A DNA stretch of 64,000 bases, taken from Chryseosolibacter sp044507775. Its GTDB lineage: Bacteria > Bacteroidota > Bacteroidia > Cytophagales > Cyclobacteriaceae. Below the pieces are notes generated by a model. That model worked only from the letters and a program-made list of their open reading frames with translations. It did no database searches and had not been told where the DNA came from. Within the stretch, counting starts at the first letter, position 1. Each line of letters opens with the position of its first letter. Where the stretch lies: the NCBI GenBank assembly GCA_044507775.1, contig JBIQIY010000003.1:62001-126000 (forward strand), written 5' to 3'. The translations under genes were made by a program, and so were the position numbers. Of the stretch, positions 25,696 through 34,203 are shown in pieces.

Positions 25696-26796
25696 TCAGC
25701 GGGTCATCTGAAGCCTCCCCACATCCTCGATCCGCTTCTCAGCAAGCCGGGTGGCTGCTTCCTGCGTAGATATTTTCTCACTTTGGGCGAAATTCAGTAT
25801 GTCCAGGCAGGTATCGTAGATTTTTTCCGTCTGCTCCAGTACACGCTTGCGGTTGTAATGACCCAGGTGCTCATGGTAGACGTTGATCAGTCCACCTGCG
25901 TTGATGAGAAAGTCGGGCGCAAACGTGATGCTCCGGTCCACGAGCATGTATCCGTGACGCATCTCATCCTTTAACTGGTTGTTGGCAGCGCCCGCGATCA
26001 CACTGCATTTGAGCCTGGCGATGGTATCGTCATTGATGGTCGCCCCCAGCGCGCAGGGTGCAAAAATATCGGCGTCCAGATCGTATATGTCGTCCTGTGC
26101 AACCGGGGTCACAGGGAACTCCTGGGCTATACGCTTCACCTTATCTTCAAAAAGATCGGTGATAAAAACGACCGCGCCTTCTTTGACAAGATGCTCCACA
26201 AGATGTTTTCCGACCTGACCGACTCCCTGGACGGCCACGCGCTTGCCTTCCAGCGCCTCATTCCCGAATGCTTTCCGCGCCGCAGCTTTCATGCCCATAT
26301 AGACGCCGTAGGCAGTAACCGGCGAGGGATCGCCGCCGCCGCCCATGGCCTCCGGCAAGCCGGTGACATGCGAAGTTTCCATGTGGATATACTCCATATC
26401 AGCCGTTTTCATGTTCACGTCTTCGGCTGTAATGTATTTTCCGTTCAGGCTCTCTACGAATTTCCCGAATCGCCGCAATAGCGCTTCACTCTTGATCGCT
26501 TTTGGATCTCCTATGATTACCGCCTTTCCGCCGCCGAGGTTTAGTCCGCTGATGGCGGCCTTGAAAGTCATTCCCCGCGATAACCTGAGAACATCTGTCA
26601 GCGCCTCATACTCGCTGGTGTAGTTCCACATCCTGGTGCCGCCCAACGCCGGCCCGAGCGTCGTGTTGTGAATGGCGATGATCGCCTTGAGGCCCGTTGC
26701 TTTATCGCTGCAAAAAACTACTTGTTCGTGTCCGAAATCTGTCAGGTTTCCAAAAATTTCCCGCCCCTCCGCGGTCTCCAAAGTCTTGACGCTCAT
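25696..26796 (-). CDS. Leucine (Glu/Leu/Phe/Val) dehydrogenase
   Basis: About 366 residues from the ATG at 26796; the longer frame to 26820 adds eight unconserved residues. It has the amino-acid dehydrogenase family features: GPALGGTRMWNY near residue 47, ISGLNLGGGKAVIIGDPKA with the catalytic-site Lys near 80, and a Rossmann NAD motif VQGVGQVGKHLVEHL near 180. Length fits leucine/phenylalanine dehydrogenases rather than the larger hexameric glutamate enzyme (a separate gdhA lies at 56276). It likely deaminates branched-chain amino acids with NAD. Confidence 0.88.
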   Translation of the reverse strand: MSVKTLETAEGREIFGNLTDFGHEQVVFCSDKATGLKAIIAIHNTTLGPALGGTRMWNYTSEYEALTDVLRLSRGMTFKAAISGLNLGGGKAVIIGDPKAIKSEALLRRFGKFVESLNGKYITAEDVNMKTADMEYIHMETSHVTGLPEAMGGGGDPSPVTAYGVYMGMKAAARKAFGNEALEGKRVAVQGVGQVGKHLVEHLVKEGAVVFITDLFEDKVKRIAQEFPVTPVAQDDIYDLDADIFAPCALGATINDDTIARLKCSVIAGAANNQLKDEMRHGYMLVDRSITFAPDFLINAGGLINVYHEHLGHYNRKRVLEQTEKIYDTCLDILNFAQSEKISTQEAATRLAEKRIEDVGRLQMTR

Positions 26797-26843
26797 GCAA
26801 TGATTTATTTTGTACAACAATGACTGAAGGAATGTTTTTTTAC

Positions 26844-26865
26844 CCTGCAGTATAAAAATTGCAGG
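26844..26865. promoter_or_regulatory. Inverted repeat upstream of leucine dehydrogenase
   Basis: CCTGCA (26844-26849) and TGCAGG (26860-26865) are perfect inverted arms separated by ten A/T-rich bases, about 50 bases before the leucine dehydrogenase start, in the divergent region to the ABC exporter gene. No T-run follows on either strand, so an operator is more likely than a terminator. The binding protein is unknown. Confidence 0.3.
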
Positions 26866-27026
26866 CCAAATTTAATCATTTCAAACGTTTGCATAAACTT
26901 TTGAGAGGATATTTCGTTTCATCATGCAATGCCCAAATATTATACACTCGCGCCCTGCTTTAACCATTTTTTATAGTTTGATTTGCAAGCCGCGGTAACA
27001 GGATTTCGACGACAGGACTCATCAAA

Positions 27027-28814
27027 ATGAAAGAACTCAGATATCTCAACAAGTACCTCCTCAAATACAAGTGGCACCTCATCTTCGGAACCGTCTTTGT
27101 AATCATCTCGAACGCCTTCCAGATTCTTCCCGGCCCGCTGGTGCGCGATTCGATCGATCAGATCGTAGACAACATCCATGTGTACAACGCATTCAACAAC
27201 GTCAACCTGCAGGATAACTTCTTCCAGGTTTTCGCATTCGCGATTCTTGTTTATGCCGGACTAATTCTCTTGATGGCGCTTCTCCGCGGCGTATTTCTTT
27301 ACTTCGTCCGGCAGACGCTCATCGTAATGTCGCGCCACATTGAATACGATCTCAAGAACGAAGTCTTCGAACATTATCAGACCCTGCCGTTGAGTTTCTA
27401 TCGCCGCAACAACACGGGCGATCTCATGAACCGGATCTCCGAAGATGTCAGCCGTGTGCGCATGTATCTCGGCCCTGCCATTATGTACGGCCTGACGCTG
27501 GTTACCTTATTCCTGATGTTGATCCCGTTTATGATTCGCATCAGCCCTACGCTTACCTGGTATGCGCTGATTCCATTGCCACTGCTCTCGCTGAGTATTT
27601 TTCTCGTGAACAATAAAATCGAAAAGCGTTCGGAACAGATCCAGCGCAGCCAGTCCAGGCTGTCAACTTTCGTCCAGGAAGCGTTCAGTGGCATTCGCGT
27701 CCTGAAGTCTTTTAACCGCGAACACGAGTCGTCGTCCAAGTTCCAAGCCGAAAGCGAAGATTACCTGAAGCAGTCCATGAAGCTAACAGTAGTCCAGTCG
27801 TTATTCTTTCCCCTCATCATGGGCCTTGTCGGATTAAGCACAATTCTCACCGTATATGCAGGAAGCACGCTTGTGATCAACGGATCTCTAACGATTGGCA
27901 ACGTCGCGGAGTTTATCATTTATGTGAACCTTCTCACATGGCCGGTCACTTCATTGGGTTGGACCAGTTCACTCGTTCAGCGCGCAGAGGCATCGCAAAA
28001 GCGGATCAATGAATTCCTGAAAACGACTTCAAGCATCGTGTCCGAAAGAGAACTGGTGCGCCCGATCGAGGGAAAGATCGAATTCCGGAATGTCTCATTC
28101 ATCTATCCGGACACCGGCATCAAGGCGCTGAAAGACATATCTTTTGTCGTCAATCCCGGCGAGTCCCTCGCTATTATTGGCACAACGGGATCCGGCAAGA
28201 GCACGATATCTAACCTGATATCCAGGCTCTATGATGTCCGCGACGGGCAAATCCTCATCGATGACATTCCCATAAGCCATTATAACCTCAATAGCCTGCG
28301 AAGCCAGATCGGGTATGTGCCCCAGGATGTTTTTCTCTTTAGCGACACGATCTATAACAATATTGGTTTCGGGATGGACAGTCCTGAACAGGAAAAGATT
28401 TTCCAGGCGGCAAAGGACGCGGATGTTTATGACAATATCCACGCGTTTCCCCAGGGATTTGAGACCCGCATCGGCGAAAGAGGCATCACGCTTTCCGGGG
28501 GACAAAAACAGCGCGTGTCCATCGCACGCGCCGTCGTGCGCGAGCCAAAAATCCTCATGCTCGACGATGCGCTCTCGGCGGTCGACACAAAGACGGAGAA
28601 CAACATTCTCAACAGTCTCAAACGCATCATGCAGGGAAGGACAACCGTCATCATCTCTCACCGCGTCTCATCAGCCAAGCTCGCCAACAAGATAATCGTA
28701 CTTGTAGACGGCAGAATCGTCGAAGTAGGAACTCACGAATCGCTGATCGAAAGAGACGGCATGTATCGCGACATGTACGAGAAACAGGGACAAGTCGAGG
28801 AATTCAAAATCTAG
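27027..28814 (+). CDS. ABC exporter half-transporter, MdlA/BmrC-like (degenerate Walker B)
   Basis: A 595-residue type I ABC exporter half: six membrane segments (residues about 15-320) and a nucleotide-binding domain with Walker A IIGTTGSGKSTISN near 385, signature TLSGGQKQR near 488 and Walker B ILMLDDALSAVD near 510. The residue after Walker B is Asp instead of the catalytic Glu, as in one subunit of heterodimeric exporters (E. coli MdlA, B. subtilis BmrC). The switch His is present (IISHR). The matching partner is probably the exporter at 29611-31386, whose signature is altered. Substrate unknown; drugs or lipids are typical. Confidence 0.9.
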   Translation: MKELRYLNKYLLKYKWHLIFGTVFVIISNAFQILPGPLVRDSIDQIVDNIHVYNAFNNVNLQDNFFQVFAFAILVYAGLILLMALLRGVFLYFVRQTLIVMSRHIEYDLKNEVFEHYQTLPLSFYRRNNTGDLMNRISEDVSRVRMYLGPAIMYGLTLVTLFLMLIPFMIRISPTLTWYALIPLPLLSLSIFLVNNKIEKRSEQIQRSQSRLSTFVQEAFSGIRVLKSFNREHESSSKFQAESEDYLKQSMKLTVVQSLFFPLIMGLVGLSTILTVYAGSTLVINGSLTIGNVAEFIIYVNLLTWPVTSLGWTSSLVQRAEASQKRINEFLKTTSSIVSERELVRPIEGKIEFRNVSFIYPDTGIKALKDISFVVNPGESLAIIGTTGSGKSTISNLISRLYDVRDGQILIDDIPISHYNLNSLRSQIGYVPQDVFLFSDTIYNNIGFGMDSPEQEKIFQAAKDADVYDNIHAFPQGFETRIGERGITLSGGQKQRVSIARAVVREPKILMLDDALSAVDTKTENNILNSLKRIMQGRTTVIISHRVSSAKLANKIIVLVDGRIVEVGTHESLIERDGMYRDMYEKQGQVEEFKI

Positions 28815-28816
28815 AA

Positions 28817-29545
28817 TCAAAAAATATATCGTAGCCCGACTCCGCCTTCAAACCGTTGCCAGCCAGGATCTGCCTGAATGTCGGTAAAATATTCAACTTC
28901 CATGAATGCGGAGATCGGGATCCTGAAGTACGCGTACTCGATTCCCAGCACGAACTGAGGGCCCATCGTTACCCGGTTGCGATCAAATGATCCGAAAGGT
29001 TCGCTCAGCGGTGGCCCTGCAATGCCAGGCGAATACTCGTAGTCATACTGCAATTCCGTTCGTTTCCATTCCCAGCCGACACCGGCATAACCCTGAAGGC
29101 CATCCGATATTTTTTGAGCGTCGACATGATAAAGGACTTTTACCTCCCCGATCAGGTCAGATTTAACCCGGTGAGTCAGGTACGAAATGTTTGCTTCGGT
29201 TGAAGGAAAGGTGTCGGTGCGCAAATACATTCCGAACTTGTCGCGAAAGTAATGGTTGTATAAGCCACTGGCTGCCTTGCCCACATCCAGCGCAACGGAA
29301 AAGTGTTTGTTGGGATAGAACTTGTATGTGACCGCGAACGGATCCCCCAGTTTGAATCCTAATCCGTGCAGCGGATACCGGCTTTTGTCGAATGTGGGAC
29401 AAATGATCTTCGCCTTGCTTCCCTTTACCTTTGGATTAGAAAAATGAAGGCGTGAGTGTGTCACGCGGCGTGACCGCTGAGCCTGCACGCATTCCAATGC
29501 GACAACTGAAAGGAATGCAACCAGAAGTATCCTTGGGACGCGCAT
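28817..29545 (-). CDS. Putative secreted outer-membrane beta-barrel-like protein
   Basis: A protein of 242 residues from the ATG at 29545 (the frame also opens at a TTG at 29554, but that lies inside the promoter element). It has a signal peptide (LLVAFLSVVALECVQAQ) and then aromatic-rich alternating strands (NKHFSVALDVGKA, GYAGVGWEWKRTELQYDYEY) ending in a terminal aromatic residue after GGVGLRYIF, typical of small outer-membrane barrels. I do not recognise a named family. It lies on the minus strand, two bases from the end of the first ABC exporter gene and upstream-facing to the second. Confidence 0.65.
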   Translation of the reverse strand: MRVPRILLVAFLSVVALECVQAQRSRRVTHSRLHFSNPKVKGSKAKIICPTFDKSRYPLHGLGFKLGDPFAVTYKFYPNKHFSVALDVGKAASGLYNHYFRDKFGMYLRTDTFPSTEANISYLTHRVKSDLIGEVKVLYHVDAQKISDGLQGYAGVGWEWKRTELQYDYEYSPGIAGPPLSEPFGSFDRNRVTMGPQFVLGIEYAYFRIPISAFMEVEYFTDIQADPGWQRFEGGVGLRYIF

Positions 29546-29551
29546 GAAATG

Positions 29552-29559
29552 CAAAGATA
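29552..29559 (-). promoter_or_regulatory. -7 promoter element of the outer-membrane-like gene
   Basis: The minus strand reads TATCTTTG, a full match to TAnnTTTG, ending seven bases before the ATG at 29545. No convincing -33 TTTG was seen. Confidence 0.5.
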
Positions 29560-29610
29560 CTATTTTTGAGACGCCTCCGGCTGAGCAGTGAACCGGCTTT
29601 ACCGAATGAT

Positions 29611-31386
29611 CTATCCGACAAACTCCTTATACTGCATCTTATGGAGGCGGGCATAAAACCCGTCCAGCGCCAGCAACTCTTCATGACGACCCTCCTCTTT
29701 GATCTCGCCGTGATCCAGTACGATGATCTTGTCCGCTTTCTGAATGGTTGACAACCGATGGGCGATCACAACGGAGGTCCTGCCGCGCATCATTTTGTCG
29801 ATCGCGTGCTGGATCATTTCCTCCGTTTCCGTGTCAACTGATGAAGTCGCTTCGTCCAGGATCAAAATCCTCGGGTTGTAGACCATCGCCCGGATGAACG
29901 AGATGAGCTGACGCTGTCCGACGGATAGGGTTGCGCCGCGTTCCATCACATTGTAAGAGAGCTTTCCGGGCAACCGGTCGATGAACCTGCGCGCTCCCAC
30001 GAGGTCCGCCGCATGCCATACCATTTCCTCCGTAACATCGGGATTGCCCAACGTGATGTTGTTAAAGATCGTATCAGAAAACAGGAACACATCCTGCAGG
30101 ACGACGCCGATGTTCTTGCGCAAGGCGCCGAGATCGTACTCCCGTATGTCGACGCTATCAATTGTGATCGCACCTTTCTGGATCTCATAAAAGCGGTTCA
30201 GCAGATTTATAATGGACGACTTACCGGCGCCGGTAGCGCCTACAAACGCAACCATCTCGCCAGCGTTAATGTCGATGTCAATACCTTTCAGCACGTACTG
30301 ATCGTCGTTGTACGCGAACCAGACGTTATCGAACTTGATGCTTCCCCGGATTTCGTCAGACTTCAGCGTGCCGGTTTGCTGAACGTGCTCCTCATTGTCG
30401 AGAAGATTCATGATTCGCGACGTGCTTACGATACCCATCTGCAGCGTGTTGTATCGGTCAGCGATCATTCGGATCGGCCGGAAAAACATCTGAATGTACA
30501 TGATGAACGCAATGAGCTTGCCAATGGTAATGCCGGTGTCATCGAAATGAATCACACCTTTGGCGCCGTACCACACGAGCAAACCGATCCCCGCTGCCGC
30601 AATGATCTCCGCGACCGGGAAATAGATCGAGTAGTACAGCACGGACCTGAGGTTAGCTTGACGATGTTCTTCGTTGATGGATTTGAACTTCCTGAATTCC
30701 GTATTTTCGCTGCCGAAAATTTGCACGATGTTCATCCCTGTGATGTGTTCCTGCACAAAGGTGTTGAGGTTGGCAACTGCATTGCGTACATCGTTGAAGG
30801 TCACCTTGATCTTCTCTTTGAAGATGTAAGTGCTGATGAGCAGCAAGGGGATCGTAGACAAGCTGAGAAGTGCCAGCCGCCAATCCTGGTAAAACATAAA
30901 CGCCAGGATAAAGACGATCTGCAAGAGGTCTCCGGCCATCGCTGCAAGGCCTTCGCTGAAAACATCGGCGAGGGTTTCCACATCTGATATGGTCCTCGTG
31001 ACGAGGCGCCCGATCGGCGTCTTGTCGAAGAACTTCAGTCTGAGATTGACGATGTGGTCGTACAGGCGCGTCCTGATGTCACGGATCACCTGCTGGCCGA
31101 GCCATCCCGAAAGGTAAGTATGAGCGTATTGGGTGATAGAATGAGCGACGAGTAAAACCAGCAACCACACCATCACCTGCACCATTCCGGCATAATCGCC
31201 GAATGCGACATCATTATCGATGGTGTATTGGATAAGAAACGGACGCAATGGCGTGAGCAGGCCCAGAACAATTGTGAGTATAATCAGACTGATGAAACTC
31301 CCGCGGTATGGAGTCACGAATTTCATCAGTCTCCTGAGAACTGACCAGTCTATGATGTTGCCGCTCTTTATCTGTTCTTTCTCCAC
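29611..31386 (-). CDS. ABC exporter half-transporter, MdlB/BmrD-like (variant signature)
   Basis: A 591-residue ABC exporter half with six membrane segments (residues about 30-330) and a nucleotide-binding domain: Walker A FVGATGAGKSSIIN near 387, signature TLSVGQRQL near 487, and an intact Walker B with catalytic Glu, ILILDEATSSVD near 512. The signature has Val in place of the first Gly (LSVGQ), as in E. coli MdlB. In a heterodimer this altered signature would face the degenerate Walker B of the exporter at 27027, giving one inactive and one active ATP site. The two genes point toward each other rather than forming an operon. truA lies directly upstream. Confidence 0.9.
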   Translation of the reverse strand: MEKEQIKSGNIIDWSVLRRLMKFVTPYRGSFISLIILTIVLGLLTPLRPFLIQYTIDNDVAFGDYAGMVQVMVWLLVLLVAHSITQYAHTYLSGWLGQQVIRDIRTRLYDHIVNLRLKFFDKTPIGRLVTRTISDVETLADVFSEGLAAMAGDLLQIVFILAFMFYQDWRLALLSLSTIPLLLISTYIFKEKIKVTFNDVRNAVANLNTFVQEHITGMNIVQIFGSENTEFRKFKSINEEHRQANLRSVLYYSIYFPVAEIIAAAGIGLLVWYGAKGVIHFDDTGITIGKLIAFIMYIQMFFRPIRMIADRYNTLQMGIVSTSRIMNLLDNEEHVQQTGTLKSDEIRGSIKFDNVWFAYNDDQYVLKGIDIDINAGEMVAFVGATGAGKSSIINLLNRFYEIQKGAITIDSVDIREYDLGALRKNIGVVLQDVFLFSDTIFNNITLGNPDVTEEMVWHAADLVGARRFIDRLPGKLSYNVMERGATLSVGQRQLISFIRAMVYNPRILILDEATSSVDTETEEMIQHAIDKMMRGRTSVVIAHRLSTIQKADKIIVLDHGEIKEEGRHEELLALDGFYARLHKMQYKEFVG

Positions 31387-31387
31387 C

Positions 31388-32134
31388 TTATTTTATAAAA
31401 ATGCGCGCTGGATACTTCACTCTCTCCAGGTATAAACCCGATGCTGGAACATTAGCTCCTGCTTTCCTTCTGTCTTTACCGTGAATGATCGAAACGAATT
31501 CCTTCTCGGTCGTTTTGCCGGTGCCGACGTCGAGCAGGGTTCCGACAATAGCGCGAACCATGCCCCGAAGAAAACGGTTCGCCGAAATGGTGAAAACAAG
31601 CTCATCGCCCTTTTCCTTCCAGCCCGCCTTGTGAATGTTGCAAATAAAATGATTTACGTCGGTTTTAACTTTGCTAAAGCACTCAAAATCCTGTTCCCCT
31701 ACTATATACGCAGCCGCCCGGTTCATGTTCGCGATTTTTACGTCTTTGAAGTAATGCCAGGCGAAGCCCTGAAGGAAGGGATTTTTTACCCGCGTGATCT
31801 GATACCGGTAGGTTCTTTCAAGGGCATCATAGCGGGCGCTTGCATCCGGTTTTACTTCCCGCACAGATTTGATAACAATATCGCGAGGCAAAAATGAATT
31901 AATACGTTGCAGCATCTGCGCCTGGTCGAAAGCTTCGGCTATATCCGTGTGGAAGAACTGCTGCTCACAATGCACTCCGGTGTCCGTTCGCCCGCTTCCA
32001 ACAATACTGACCGGCGTCCTGAAAACTTTTGTCATCACATCTTCTACTACGGCCTGCACGCCCGTCGCATTCTGCTGGCTCTGCCATCCATTGTAGTTGG
32101 CCCCGTGATAGGCTATCTCAAAAAAGTACCGCAA
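31388..32134 (-). CDS. truA: tRNA pseudouridine synthase A
   Basis: A 248-residue enzyme making pseudouridine at positions 38-40 of the tRNA anticodon stem. The catalytic Asp is in GSGRTDTGVHCEQQFFHTD near residue 55; the RNA-binding RYDALERTYRYQI near 103 and FLRGMVRAIVGTLLDVG near 205 are also conserved. The start appears to be TTG at 32134: the family's N-terminal RYFFEIAYHGANYNGWQ begins there and an in-frame TAG stop lies two codons upstream. The upstream region holds short repeats. Confidence 0.92.
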   Translation of the reverse strand: MRYFFEIAYHGANYNGWQSQQNATGVQAVVEDVMTKVFRTPVSIVGSGRTDTGVHCEQQFFHTDIAEAFDQAQMLQRINSFLPRDIVIKSVREVKPDASARYDALERTYRYQITRVKNPFLQGFAWHYFKDVKIANMNRAAAYIVGEQDFECFSKVKTDVNHFICNIHKAGWKEKGDELVFTISANRFLRGMVRAIVGTLLDVGTGKTTEKEFVSIIHGKDRRKAGANVPASGLYLERVKYPARIFIK

Positions 32135-32158
32135 TTTCTAAACCTGATTACCAATTAC

Positions 32159-32198
32159 AAATGACTACTTTCCTAACGACCAACAACTAATGACTAAT
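32159..32198. repeat. Degenerate AATGACT heptamer-like repeat
   Basis: The truA-thiolase gap contains AATGACTA (32160-32167) and AATGACTAAT (32189-32198), with another ATGACTAAT overlapping the thiolase stop at 32270-32278, in a C/A/T-biased stretch that also holds ATTACCAATTAC. This resembles the short tandem heptamer sequences found between genes in some bacteria. Copies are few and imperfect. Confidence 0.35.
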
Positions 32199-32199
32199 C

Positions 32200-32260
32200 C
32201 ACCTCATTTACTTAAGCTCTGCTAACTTCCTCTCCTTTAAGAGAGGATCAAGGTGAGGTG
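32200..32260. repeat. Nested-hairpin intergenic repeat element (REP-like)
   Basis: An outer pair CACCTCA (32200-32206) and TGAGGTG (32254-32260) encloses an inner stem TCCTCTC (32228-32234) and GAGAGGA (32241-32247) with a six-base loop. The layout and the words CTCTCCTT and AAGGTGAGGTG resemble widely dispersed bacterial intergenic palindromes. It sits between the thiolase stop (32274) and truA start (32134), both on the minus strand, and has no T-run. Confidence 0.45.
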
Positions 32261-32273
32261 ATAAAAACGATGA

Positions 32274-33473
32274 CTAATTCCCATTTTCGTACAACACAGC
32301 TGCCCCCTGGCCTACGCCGATGCACATGGTGGCAATTCCGTACTTCACCTTTCTTTTCTGCATCTCCCGTATTAGAGTCGCGCTGATCCGTGCGCCGCTG
32401 CAGCCGAGCGGGTGACCGATAGCAATAGCCCCACCGTTGACATTGACGATGGCAGGATCGAGTTCCAGATCGCGAAGGCACGCCAGTGACTGGGAGGCAA
32501 AGGCCTCATTTAACTCGAACAGTCCGATATCCGATATCTTCAGTCCTGCACGCTTCAAAAGCTTTCGTGTCGCCGGCACCGGTCCGACGCCCATGAACGC
32601 CGGGTCAACACCAGCGATGGCCATTCCCGCGACCCGCGCAAGCGGTTTGAAGGAACTTCCCTTCAGCACTTCTTCGCTCACTAGCAGCGACGCGGCCGCG
32701 CCATCGTTTATTCCGGAAGAGTTTCCGGCTGTAACGGTGCCGTCTTTCGCAAACGCCGGTTTCAGTGCCGCCAGTTTTTCCAAAGAAGAAAGCCGCGGAT
32801 GTTCGTCCTTCGCGAACATGACAGGTTCACCCTTCGGCTGCGGTACGGGAACACTCACCAGTTCGTCCGCAAACTTCCCGGCATCATGGGCAGCCTGGTA
32901 ACGCCTCTGCGATTCAAAGGCAAACGCATCCTGATCTTCTCGCGAAATATTCCACTTTCGGGCGACATTTTCCGCCGTCTCCCCCATCGAATAAGGATGG
33001 TACAAGGCGGAAAGGCGCGAGTTCACGAACCGCCAGCCCAGCGTCGTGTCATAGATCTCCGGCTTCCGGGAAAACGGCTCCGCTCCCTTTGCCATGACAT
33101 AGGGAGCGCGCGTCATGCTTTCGACTCCTCCGGCTACATAAATATCGCCCTCGCCTACCATAACTGATCGTGACGCGTCCATGATCGCCTGAAGTCCGGA
33201 AGCGCATAGCCGGTTCACCGTAACACCTCCAACTTCAACCGGCAATCCGGCAAGCAGCGACGCCATGCGCGCCACATTGCGATTGTCTTCACCTGCCTGG
33301 TTGGCCGCCCCGAGGACTACATCCTCAATCATGCTGATATCAAGCCAGGAATTTCTTTCGATGAGTTTCCGAATCACATAAGCCGCCAGATCATCGGGCC
33401 GGACGCCGGCAAGAGCGCCTCCGTATTTGCCGATCGGCGTGCGGATAATATCTGCAACGTAAACTTCTTTCAT
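32274..33473 (-). CDS. Thiolase family acetyl-CoA acyltransferase
   Basis: A 399-residue thiolase. The nucleophilic Cys is in VNRLCASGLQAIMDA near residue 90, the His in GGAIAIGHPLGCSGAR near 350, and the second Cys in IATMCIGVGQGAAVLYEN close to the end. It resembles the beta-ketoadipyl-CoA thiolase (PcaF)/FadA branch and works in degradation of acyl-CoA or aromatic compounds, or in acetyl-CoA condensation; the sequence alone does not decide. No other beta-oxidation gene is adjacent, so it appears to be an orphan. A TACCTTTC box lies 15 bases before the ATG. Confidence 0.92.
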   Translation of the reverse strand: MKEVYVADIIRTPIGKYGGALAGVRPDDLAAYVIRKLIERNSWLDISMIEDVVLGAANQAGEDNRNVARMASLLAGLPVEVGGVTVNRLCASGLQAIMDASRSVMVGEGDIYVAGGVESMTRAPYVMAKGAEPFSRKPEIYDTTLGWRFVNSRLSALYHPYSMGETAENVARKWNISREDQDAFAFESQRRYQAAHDAGKFADELVSVPVPQPKGEPVMFAKDEHPRLSSLEKLAALKPAFAKDGTVTAGNSSGINDGAAASLLVSEEVLKGSSFKPLARVAGMAIAGVDPAFMGVGPVPATRKLLKRAGLKISDIGLFELNEAFASQSLACLRDLELDPAIVNVNGGAIAIGHPLGCSGARISATLIREMQKRKVKYGIATMCIGVGQGAAVLYENGN

Positions 33474-33606
33474 AATCTGAAGTGCCTGAAAGGTAAGGAA
33501 TAAAAAAGTGATGTTCCTTCGCCTGAAATGCCCCTATTGCTTAGTTTTGCGCCAGCTGAACCCGGCACGATTGATAGGGCAGACGGCAATTTAATTTAAG
33601 ACCTAT

Positions 33607-34074
33607 ATGTGGCAAAGAATTCAAACGGTATTTCTCCTTCTGGCGATCATCAGCCTCCTGGCGGCCATCCTTTTTCCCATATGGGTCCACGAAGCAATCG
33701 GACAAACACATAAGCTGTTCGCCTTTCACTACAGCATCACAGGACAAAGTGGGGAAATGATCACAACTCAATACCTGCCGTATTGTATCACCGCCGTACT
33801 CGCCGTTGCGTCGATCACGCTTTCCGTTATCGAGATCGGAAAATATAAAAACCGGATGCTGCAGATGAAGCTCGGCGCATTGAATTCGCTCTTCCTGGCA
33901 GGAACGATTCTTTCCGCATTTCTGCTTTCGAACCAACTTACCAAGGAATTCGGGGGAGGCCAATTGGGTCTCGGCCTTTGGTTGCCGGGCGTCGCCGTGA
34001 TCTGCAACCTTCTGGCCAATCGCTTCATCCGAAGGGATGAAAAGCTCGTGCGTGACTCCAACCGACTGCGATAA
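33607..34074 (+). CDS. DUF4293 membrane protein
   Basis: A 155-residue protein with four hydrophobic segments (about residues 6-26, 59-79, 94-114 and 122-138) beginning with the conserved MWQRIQTVFLLLAI start of the Bacteroidota-specific DUF4293 family. The C-terminal basic tail NRFIRRDEKLVRDSNRLR is cytoplasmic in the usual prediction. Function is unknown. It stands alone between thiolase (divergent) and htpG, 129 bases downstream. Confidence 0.88.
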   Translation: MWQRIQTVFLLLAIISLLAAILFPIWVHEAIGQTHKLFAFHYSITGQSGEMITTQYLPYCITAVLAVASITLSVIEIGKYKNRMLQMKLGALNSLFLAGTILSAFLLSNQLTKEFGGGQLGLGLWLPGVAVICNLLANRFIRRDEKLVRDSNRLR

Positions 34075-34203
34075 CCACTTTCAGCCGCGGTTCCGGCGCC
34101 TGACGTTTGACTGACACCCTGACATATTTTAGTCTTTGGAATAGGATTTGAAAACCCGTGACCCGCACGAGGGTATCTGAATAATTTACTTAAAAATGAA
34201 ACA

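Noticed and set aside
32135..32273. Insertion-sequence remnant
   Set aside because: Palindromes and repeats are present but no transposase-like frame or terminal inverted repeats with target duplication were seen.
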